From positions 59,742,618-59,806,617 of the forward strand of contig CM049317.1 of the NCBI GenBank assembly GCA_026874595.1: a stretch of 64,000 bases of DNA, read 5' to 3'. This stretch comes from Sipunculus nudus. Taxonomy: Eukaryota; Annelida; Sipuncula; Golfingiida; Sipunculidae. Shown one piece after another: positions 37,336 through 47,985 of this stretch. The position numbers and the translations under genes were made by a program. Each line of letters opens with the position of its first letter. Position 1 is the stretch's first letter. The notes under the pieces were generated by a model. The model searched no databases, was not told the origin of the DNA, and saw only the letters and a list, made by a program, of their open reading frames with translations.

Positions 37336-37944
37336 GTTACCTACGTTATTAACACTTTGGGCCCATGATGGGGCCTTTCACAATAAATCTTTGTTGTTAT
37401 TAACTACATTGGCAGTTGTAAACAATTCAATCGTCATTAATCGGACATTTTTCAGACTATTACATCACAGTTCTTAGTTAAATGTCCTTACATAGTAGAT
37501 AAAGCAGGCTCTTGTACAAATCGGTTTTTTTGATTTACCAGAAAATTCCTCTATAAATATATGCTCATTACAATGACAAACGGGATCTACTTTTTTTTCG
37601 AATTAATATAATAAATTAACAAATAAGGGTGGAATATCCACATATCACTAACAGTTACAGGTTTTTTGACAACCATTTCAATGGCGAAAGTACGCTATGG
37701 TAGTTTAGTGTCTTCAGTTTCAAACTGATACAGAACTTTACGATAAAATGATTTATACATAAATTAGTTAATGTATTAACAGTTTGACACGAAAATTGGT
37801 GCACAAAAAAATTATCAACAGCAACGGCTGATATAATAAAAATATAACAATAAGAGCTGCACTGGCAATTTTTATTTAATAATTATAACAATTATAGACA
37901 ACAGGTCACTGAGGTCAGGTCTTACAACAGGTACTAAAATCTGC

Positions 37945-38125
37945 ATTCTAAGGAACACAAGCCTCCGCCTTATGTTTGTAATCACTTATTTGGCCCATAT
38001 TCCTAGGCTCGTAAGTGCATAAATGACTATATTTGTGAATATTCTTTGATTACAATACTCGAGCCGGATTATGTGCCAATATCTAATCGGTCCTTCACTG
38101 GCCCATTCCAGAAATGGTTCCGTTC
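37945..38125 (-). repeat. Dispersed repeat family A, reversed copy
   Basis: On the minus strand: ACGGAACCATTTCTGGAATG, GACCGATTAGATATTGGC and AATATTCACAAATATAG, in family A order. Confidence 0.6.
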
Positions 38126-38629
38126 ATGACTGCGTGAGTTATGTATGAACAAACACATTTTGTAATGCAAAAACAGATTTGTCTCCCCTCCAAATGGGCC
38201 TCCCATCTCCAATTTTTAGATGAAGGTCAAGGTCGCCCGTTTCCGAACAATTCCGAGATTTTTCCAGAAATAATTTACGTCTCGAATTTCATGAAAATAT
38301 ATTGAGAGATTCAAATATTATGGGGTTCACAAAATAATCTATTTCGGCCTCTTTTGACCTTCATGATGAAGGACAGACCAAACACTCTATAAACTCCTAT
38401 ATAGTGTTTGGAGGGGAGACATAATTTGTTTATTGTACATCAGTGATCCTCCTTGTAATCCCTACACTCGAAGGGCATCCATATACATTATTGTTCTTTA
38501 CGAGCTCCTAAGTACTAAGAGGTGTATCATCGATTTATAATAATTTTACTGAACGATAAGCATACAAGGATTGTAAAACAGATCTTCGTATAATTATATC
38601 TGTACAAAAATAAAATCTAATAAAAAAAG

Positions 38630-38955
38630 GGGGTTAAATGGTTCTTTAAGAACTCGCATGGTTCTATCTAGAACCATGGCTTACCCCGAAACCTGTTTTC
38701 CTGTGTTAAGGGTCCTCTCGGCATTACTGAGGTTTTTGATAGTTTCAATGCAGAACCTTCTTTGAAGGTTCCCTAAAGTACCATATGCCAGTCCCGATGA
38801 AAGAGATTCCAGATGGAACTAGTAAGGTTCCATATAAGAATCTTCGGGAGATTCCAAAAAGAACCAAGTGTTTTAGGTTCCAATTAGAACCCTTAAAAAT
38901 AACCAACTCATTCAACTGCATATGACCCTTTTGGGTTCTCTTTATTCTAAGAGTG
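38630..38955. repeat. GGTTCT/AGAACC repeat element
   Basis: About ten copies of GGTTC-type words and AGAACC complements are packed into 320 bp, e.g. TGGTTCTATCTAGAACCATG, a local perfect-looking palindrome. This style is known from non-autonomous DNA transposons, but termini were not resolved. Confidence 0.5.
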
Positions 38956-39343
38956 GATACTTGATTCTGTTGCCAAACAGAGAGAGAATAAGAGACTGAC
39001 TTACCTCTTAAGCCATATACCTAGAAACACACGCCTACGCAGGCAATGCATATAAAACACTTATCTCGACGCTGACTCAAAATGAAAGTACAAAGACATC
39101 GAATGAATCCCGAACATCCTCTTCTAATGACATAAATGTATAATAAATTTAATGTGATTGAAAGTATGCTCCTTCAACAAAGTACCAAGGTGTCACTTGT
39201 AGATAATCCTTTCTTATGTTTTGACCCTCTCCAAGCTTTATCTGACCTTCTCTGGTTTAACTGCATTATAAAATGAGTCTTATCATCAGGCCATCAAGTG
39301 CAACCCCGAGGGTGGATATAGCCCACGCACCCGCTTTACTGCT

Positions 39344-39350
39344 TATAAAA
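39344..39350 (+). promoter_or_regulatory. TATA box of the BRICHOS gene
   Basis: TATAAAA 31 bp upstream of a TCAGTC initiator whose A is at 39375. The spacing is that of a focused RNA polymerase II core promoter. Confidence 0.7.
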
Positions 39351-39374
39351 ACGGGAACCCTTCATTGCTTTGTC

Positions 39375-39431
39375 AGTCGTTGCTGAAGCAGAGCTAAGAC
39401 CAAGTGTAAGAAAACAGAAGCTGAAGATCAG
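39375..39431 (+). other. Non-coding exon 1 (5' UTR) of the BRICHOS gene
   Basis: From the predicted initiator to donor ATCAG|GTAGGC. It contains no ATG. The next exon starts at 41100 after acceptor TTGGTTTCAG and reaches the start codon within 12 bases. Deduced from sequence only; the start site is inferred. Confidence 0.6.
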
Positions 39432-39589
39432 GTAGGCATGATTTTATCATTATCATGGGTTCTTCTTTATTGTGCCCATACCCGATATCGTAAAAATAAT
39501 ATGACTTTAAACTATAAACCTTATTTATATAACATGGATGGTACAAAAAGTTATTTTAACTAATAGGGACACTCTCTAAGGCTCAGATT

Positions 39590-39777
39590 GTGGCGTTCAG
39601 TAGTGTCTATAGGTGGAGGAAACCGGTGAACCCGGAGAAAACCACCGGCCCTATAAGACGTATTGGTCGGGTTTCTACCATCCACTCATATACGGTCATA
39701 CCCACGCCGGGGATCGAACCCGGCTATCCAGCAAGAGAACTGAGCGTTTTACCCGTCGACTGTCCAGGCCCTAATAT
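39590..39777 (-). mobile_element. tRNA-headed SINE-like element in intron 1
   Basis: On the minus strand, TGGACAGTCGACGGG resembles a polymerase III A box and GGTTCGATCCC is an exact B box, about 45 bp apart, as in a tRNA-derived SINE head. The body that follows reads CGGTGGTTTTCTCCGGGTTC, a module I recall as recurrent in invertebrate genomes. A (TA)n tract lies just beyond its head (39909-39959). No target duplication was identified. Confidence 0.55.
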
Positions 39778-39907
39778 TATATACAAACTGCGGTTCCCGG
39801 ACAGCAGACAAGTCACTTTTGTTTGGCTTTGCATAAAAGGTTCGAATGCTGAATAGAACTTTGTTTCTTGTTAAAATTCCGATTATTATAAAAATTCTTA
39901 TCTCCAC

Positions 39908-39908
<1 letters not shown>

Positions 39909-39959
<51 letters not shown>
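39909..39959. repeat. (TA)n microsatellite in intron 1
   Basis: Pure TA dinucleotide tract. Confidence 0.95.
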
Positions 39960-39961
<2 letters not shown>

Positions 39962-41111
39962 ATCTTGCATTACTCTATAAACATGAAACCTAACTTTATC
40001 TGCCGGAACTCTTTTATAATGTTAAGCTATATAGAATGCGTCACGGTGTCAGGAATATGAATGTTATTACTGATTTAAAGGTCATGTAGTTTTTTGTCAG
40101 CATGCATTAAGTGAATAGTTCTTCAAGGCGGTTGCGTGTTGTGGGGCTGGGGTTGTGGGGCTGGGCTGAAAATGCGTAACTTAAAAAAGATAAAATATAT
40201 AAAATTTATCTCATTTAAGTATGTTTGTTTGCCAAAATAAATTTAGCAGAGACTGCAGATAAATTTGGCTCTGCCAAATGTACGCGGTGTGACAGTTTGA
40301 TGAGAAAAAATCGAGTCTTTTCTATAATTAGTTGCATTTTAAAACACTACTCTCGCAAAAGATACAGTGTGAAAGAAGATACGAGCAAGATGAAGTATAA
40401 AGCTAAGAAAGCGTAATGCGGTTAAATCGGTAATTACTATATAAATAAGGAGAGATTACCTAAGCGCGGATCCGGCAAGCGGAATGCGTATCCGGCAAAA
40501 CGAATCGATTTATGCCGGTTCCCAATGGTATCCAATAGCGACACAGAAAATATACATGTTGCCCTGCGGTACATATGAAATCTCTCCACATGCATACCAC
40601 AATCTGCATTCTGTACGTAGAGAATCTTAGCTTAACGCGTAAGTTCAAAGGTTTTACTGTGATATATTATTTTTCACCCTTTGGGCAAAAAAAAAAAACA
40701 ACAATAAAAGACATGGTTCTCAGGGACCTTATATATAGTTCCCATAGTTCGATCTTCTTTCAATATAGTTTTAGGTACTCGCGGACACTACTTAATCTGC
40801 ATCCCTTAATCAAAACGAACATATTTTCTTGTATTTTATCGGTGAAATCATAATTTGTCATTGGGTTTGTTTTGAAATACGGAATTTTAGCTCGTTTGAA
40901 GTGCTTCATCGTCTCATAAGGGTACATTCTTAGGTGAATTAGTTCACAAAACCACAATGAATGTGTAAATTATTTGACTGGAAGAGTTATTTTACACTAT
41001 ACTAGTCCTTGGAATTAACAGTTGACGTTTTTTTTTTGTTAAAAATGACATAAAATTAATAAAAAAAAAACTTCCGTTATCCTGATGTTTTGGTTTCAGT
41101 CAGAAGACAAA

Positions 41112-41180
41112 ATGGCAAATTTGGTGATGGTTGCCGTGGCAGCCATGATGGTTGCTGTGACGTACGGAGCATCAGTCAAG
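41112..41180 (+). CDS. Coding exon 1: signal peptide
   Basis: Encodes residues 1-23. The stretch LVMVAVAAMMVAVTYG is a short hydrophobic core followed by small residues, so cleavage near Gly19-Ser21 is likely. The whole 5' exon starts at 41100 and ends at donor AAG|GTGAGG. With no long cytoplasmic head, this is a signal peptide rather than the type II anchor of vertebrate chondromodulin. Confidence 0.85.
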
Positions 41181-44100
41181 GTGAGGAATGTTGTTTAATA
41201 CATGTACAGACTTTTTGTCATGCATAGTCCCAGGCTTGCATGTAGGGCTGAAAGGAGTACTCGAGTACTCGAGTCCGGGTAATACTTACAGAGTACTCGA
41301 GTCCAAAATTCGGACTTGGGTACTCGTGTATGTATCTGTATATCTGAATATTACTGCAAATTTACTGGCAGTCTCGGCCTATATTTATTCATTATCGAAG
41401 TAATAATCATACTGTACAGGTTATTTTGAAGAGACTTACATTATGAGTTATATGCTTTCGAATGGAGTTTTCCTATGTTTAATTTTAGTATTTATATCTA
41501 TTCCTTCGTTTGGATAAAGTTAAGCCGTGTTGAAGTCAAATTTATGTATTTTTGCATCGGTAAACAGATGTCAGTTTAACTTTACAGCGTTACCATAGTA
41601 TCGAGTACTCGAGTCCGAGTCGGGTATTGCCTATCGGGTACTCGAGTCCAAAATTTTGTACCCGTTTCAGCCCTACTTGCATGAGTGTTTTTCTATCCAA
41701 CATATTCTTTTTTTTCATTTTCAGATACCTAAATATTTTTAGTAAATTAAATACGGAGTGCTGAAGAGCAAATATCTTTCAAAAACATTGAACCTTCCCG
41801 TATATTCACATTACAGTTACGGCTGTCATCTGAATACGTAAATAATCTTGCTTGTTGTTCTTTGGAGTAGAATTCAGTCAGAACACCTGTTTATAAACAT
41901 TTTGCATTATATTATGTTTGTTCTTTGTAGCACCACTCGATGACCATTTCTGAGGAGGGAGCGATTTTCAAACAATCTACTGATGTAGATGTGGAGAACC
42001 GGGTGGTGTATATCCATGTTCCAGGGCACAGGGACCTTCCCGACAGCAAAGTGATGTACGAGTTTGATACGGTAAGTACAAAATATTGTACGAGGTTGAC
42101 ACGTTAAGAATAAAGTCATGTACGAGTTTGTCACGGTAGGAACAAATTCATGTTTAAGTTTGACACGGTAAGAATACTGTCATGTATGAGATTTCCACGG
42201 TAAAAACAAAGTAATGGACGTATTGGACACGGTAAACGGTAAAAACAATGTCATGTACGATTTTGCCACGGTTAGAATAAAGACATATATACCAGTTTTA
42301 CAGGGTAAGAACAGTGTCATGTAGGAGTTTAACACGGTAGAAACAACATCATGTAAGAATCTGACATGGTTAAAACAAATTCATGTACGAGTTTATACAC
42401 CATACGCATGACATAAATTTTGACATAACAATAAATGTAGAATTACACCCATCACCCCCTGAAAGCATAATGTTCCCTTACATGTGGAGGAAACTTAATA
42501 CGCTGGCAATAAAAGCAAATGCAAATGCTTGAACTGATTGTTTTAGCAAATTTATAACTATGCATGATTTCGATACCATGAGGACAAAGATATTTAAGAG
42601 TTAATAAGGTTTGTAGTACCTTTCGGTATACACGAGCCCGTACCCTACGGTAAAGTGCAAAACAAAACGGAAAAAATAAAACACTTGTGCTAGTTTATTT
42701 CGGTAAGTTAAAAACAATATCACAATCGTTACGTTTATTCTAAAGTTATAGTGTCATGTGTGGTGCGATACGGTAAGAACAAAATAGTTATGAGATTTAA
42801 AGTGTATCGAGAAACAACAAGCAGTTTATAAGGCAGTTATATGCATTTCATATGCCATTTCAATTTGTGATCGAAACAAAGTTCTACAGAGCAAGGATTA
42901 ACCTTTGAATGCTTTCGGTACGACAGCAAGATGAATCATTCCATTATGTTCAGTGCCATAGTAGCAAAATATGTAAAGGTTTCATGTACGTATACTATAT
43001 GGAGGACGACTCCGCCCTCTTTTCTTTGACAACCAAAGAACAACGAAAATCATCAACTGCAATAAAACTTACAGACCGAATCCACTAGTCTGTAATTTCG
43101 TCTTGTAATAATGCAGCGCTGGTGGATGTATACACAACCCCCCCCCCCCCCCCCTTCTCGTTAAATGTTAATTTTTCTTATATCTTTGTCACAGGGCCGT
43201 GTTCTCCGCTGCACACCATCCATCAAGCGATGTTACATGAGTAACTTTGACACCCAAAGTTTCCCGGATCCGGCAGAAGAAGAGATCGACCTGAATGCCT
43301 TCGCGGTTAGTTCTGTTGTTTAATATATATTTATCAGATAATAGCCTAATCTTTAAAAAAATGTAAATCTAAAAGATACCTATAATGAAGGAGAACGGAC
43401 ATGTACTGAAGATTCTTAAGGACAGAGGTACCCGTACAGCCTTATTCATACGAGTATTCGTTCTTCTCTAAAGTAAAGAAGAGCAAGGGACCCATGGGTC
43501 ACTGTGCTCAGCTGAGTTGAACTTTAAGGTAACAATTTTAAAATGATACCAAATGGAGGTTAATTCTGAGAACTTCAACAAGAAGTTATATAGACCAAGG
43601 TTGGACCATATGATATAATCTTAATATTGAAACTGAAGCATAATTCATTTAGTGATAATAGGATCTATACTATAAGCATGAGCATTGGTTGGTTTTATGA
43701 TATGCTGTGGACAGTTCAGCAGTTTACACATTTTTCAAATCCAACCTATTTTATGATTACCATTTAACCAAAATCGCAATTTTTTCAGATAAATATAATG
43801 ATTACAGTCGACATAAAGTTTTCACTCTATAAGTGGGAGGACTTCATGGTGGGGTGTGTGGGGGGGGGGGAGGAGATAATGATGGGTCCAGTTAATAAAT
43901 GTTACTCAATATATAGTATAACTTATTATTGCATATTTAAGTTGAATGACAATTATAAAATGCATCAACAATTTAGCTAATGAAGTCATCACATTTCGAT
44001 GCAGATGTAAATATATTTTTGATAAAAATATAATTTTTAAATTTGTAAAACAATAAATATCTAAAAAAAATAAATGGAAGGAAATTATAATCTTAAATTA

Positions 44101-47100
44101 TAGGCCATGGTTGGTTGATACGATTGGTTTTGATAAATGAGTAAAATATGTCTTAGTCAAAGTTGGGCAAATATGGAAATACTGATTTTATATTAATGCT
44201 AATAACTTGAAATATAAAAATTAAGATCTTATTTTGGGTATACTATGCAGGAATTTTGTTATTAAATAAAGAAATATATATGGATATGTCTCTAGATTTA
44301 CATTACGTAATGACCTGGGACCAATAATAGTGATTATATAAAAATAAATGTGAATCTGCTATAAAAATGATGCAGCAATCAGTAAGCTAGATGTATCAAC
44401 CCACATGTAACTTTTATAATTACAATAACTGAGCTCATTCCTGGATGGTACATAGGAACTTATACGTGAATATTATTGGTATTACGTACTGCACAATATT
44501 TGCATTAGATCCACAATTTTTATTACATCAATTTTTCATTTTCATTATATATGTTATACATTTACAATATAAAATAGATTTCTGAATACAGTCGAACCTC
44601 TATAATGTGGGCACCCTTTGGACCGGACCAAAGTGCCCACTTTATAGAGGTGCCCGCTATATGGAGATAATGAGTGCTGCCCCCAATACGATATATTGCT
44701 TTTTATATATATTTTATAAGCACAAAATGGCAAAGCAGCATGCGGTATTTAGCATTACCATGGGAAGTAATAATTCTTAATGATATGTTCTTTGAAAACA
44801 AGTCATTTTCTGATAAAAAAAAATACACAAGTGTAAAAGCAGATACAGTACATCACTAATCTAAATAATATCATCTTAAGAAAACATTCTATATCAAGTA
44901 GACAAGTAAGTAAGACACAAACATTAATCAAGTCACTGGAAATCCATTAAACGTTTAAAGTGTGTGATACACTTTGAATGATTGTTTTAAATTGTCACAA
45001 TTGTTATACTTGAAGGGAAAGATTAAGATTGTAGATTGTTTGGAGCAAAGTGCACATAGCAGCTTTGCATTTGCTTTTAGAGAGTCCAGATTGAACACCA
45101 TTTCAACAGTATGAATCGTTATGTAACAATTGTTAAATAAACACTGCCCTGGTCTGGTGGGCATATACCTGACTAGCTTTGATGGGCTAGAGGGACATTT
45201 AGCTGTGTCAGCAGGGCTTCCTTCCAATCTTGGTAGCCAAACAAAGAAATATTAATTCATTAGCACAGCGGCATCTAGTCTGGTGTGATCTCTGACTTGA
45301 GCCGGTACAGGCATATTAATCTAATTGTATGCATGCATCCCAAGCTAAGTCTTGAGTTAAGTTTAATCATTATTATGCAATGTCCACTTGTATACCTCTG
45401 AATTTGGTTCATTTGTTTTGATTGTTATAATTAAAATTTATGAATATTGTTATTAAACAAATAAGAATTAATATTATCTTATAACTTTGAAGGTGATATA
45501 AAGACGGCTTACAAAGTTGCTGTAAGGAGATAGTTCAACCTCGAAAATCCGTGAAGTGCCCACATTAGCTCTGTAAACAGCCCACTTTACAGAATATAGA
45601 GGTGCCCACATTAGCTAAACATAATAAAGAAAAGAAAATACGGGACTGCCCAAATGTGCCCACTTTATAGAGGTGCCCACTTTATAGAGGTGCCGACTAA
45701 GAGAGGTTCCACTGTATATCAGTTAATTCACAATGCCACACTGCATCATCATTTATCCCTAATTCTGTCAGTTACCTCACATTATGCATACAGATGCATC
45801 CATTTTAAGTTTATATTTATATTTAAAAAAACAATTGTATCTGAATATAACTTGAATCAGACTTCAAAAAATTTAAATTGCACCTTCATTTACAAATATT
45901 TTGACTCATATTTCCAAAAATAACGTTACCCAAACAGGGCTTTGGTGGCCAAAGTGGGTGGTCTGGAGCCTGACAAAGCAAATGATAAAATAGACTATAA
46001 AAACTTCAATGACTGGCCTAATTTTTTAGCTTTAATATTCCTATTTCATATTTTAACAGAATATCCCTTTACATGTACCTACTGTGAAAATATAATGAAC
46101 GAATGTTTGTATTAGATCCTAATTTTTTACATCTTTTTTTTTTCAAGTTTATAAATTCTATTATACATTTACAGTATAACATAAATATCTGAATATTTAA
46201 GTTGATTCACTGTTCTACCTGCATCAGAATCTATAGCTAAATTGCTCATGTGACATCACATTATTCACACAGATGTATTTATTTTTTTTTTTAAATATAT
46301 ATTTTTTTAATTTGCAAAACAATACTTATCCTAAAACAACACTTGATTCAAAATTCATTATTCTAAGTTTCACCTTTATCAATGATTTGGCTCATATGTT
46401 ATCAAATCATACCTGATGGTATACATACAGTGATGGGTTTAAGTATATGTTAATTTAATGATTTAAATGGAAAGTATTTTCTATCAAAATGCTATATTAC
46501 CACATGGTATCTACTGGATTACTTAAGAAATTTTTTGTACATTGGAGTGGAAACAGCTTTACAATTAAAAAAAATTCAGTTCGAACAATACTAATTATTG
46601 CAAATAGACGTGTATGGGGGGGGGGGAGGAATTGGATGGGTGACGGAGAACAACTGTACACCTGTGACACAGGGTGCTGGACCAGTCTTGCATCACTAAT
46701 AAGGTTACCCATGCAGGGCTGTAGTGACCATAAGTGGGTGGCCTGGAGATGCAAATGAAAACAATAGAACCACTGAAAGAAAATTCAAAAACAAGCCTAA
46801 TTTTTTAGCTTTTATTTTCAAATTTCAGAATTTACCAGAATAATTACTTATGTGTATCTGCTGTGAAAATTAAATGTACTTACAGGAAAAAAGAAACATG
46901 GTCAAATTTGGGCAAAATTTAAGGTACTGTTTTTATATTAATGTTAATAACTTCTAAAATTTACAAATTTCAAATCTAATTTTTGGTATAAAATTGAAGC
47001 TTTATTTAATAAAATTTATATACCTGAAAAAAGTCTCTAGCTTCAACACTTATCTTGTTAAGTGTGTAAATATCTATCCTGATTTTTTTACAAAGTGCAT

Positions 47101-47947
47101 TATATTTAGGCCTATTACTTTTCAAATTAAGTTATACTGACTTAATTTCTTGCATGTACAAAGACACTATACAGAGAAATATTTATGGTAAATATGAAGA
47201 AAGTCATATGAGTGGTTTTGATATTAAGCTGTCTTAAAGTGTGATAACAGTTTTTATTGGAAAATTTAGGTTTTTCCTCAATTTCTCAAAGGAACGAAGT
47301 CCCAGTGACCCAGTTTTCGGTTTGGCAGGAGATCTTGGGGACATCTAACAGCATGCCAAATTTTTTATTTGTAGGTTTAACGGTTTCAAAACGTGCCAGT
47401 CTAACGAACGGACGGACCGAAGGCCCTACGGACTGACGGACGGGACGACGGACGGACGAAGGACAACGACTATAGCTCAGTTGAATTATAGTAAACTGAG
47501 TTAAAATTACTCCTAATGTTCATGAATCCGAATTGGAATGGACAATATTGGTTATACGAAAAACTTAAACAATGTTTCCGCTTTAACAGTAAATAGGATG
47601 ATTTTGTTTAATTTAGGGACACGTGCATTTTCGGATCAAACAAGATATGAATATATACAAATTTTTTATGACTATCACAACAATTTTTTTTTTATTTTTC
47701 AAGAAACGTCACCATTCTCCCCGCACCGAGGAGAAGCTTGAGAATGACGTCAGACAAGACATGGTGGTCACTGAGAGAATCAAAGATAAGTCCATCCTCA
47801 GCCCGCTGATGAAGAAAGCCATAGGAGGCTTCCCCCTCTTCCGGGAAGAACCATTACCAAAGGACGCCGACATCCTGGAAGGTAATTGGTTCATAAAGTT
47901 AACCTAAGTAGTTTGGAAAAAGGACATTTAGCTTGAAAGCCAAGCTG

Positions 47948-47985
<38 letters not shown>

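Noticed and set aside
39704-39777. A functional tRNA gene on the minus strand
   Set aside because: A and B boxes are present, but no acceptor stem or anticodon arm could be folded; a SINE head fits better.
46489-46758. Open frames on both strands inside intron 4
   Set aside because: The text is one of several degenerate direct repeats of the intron (compare 45925-45965), and the frame is not kept in the other copies.
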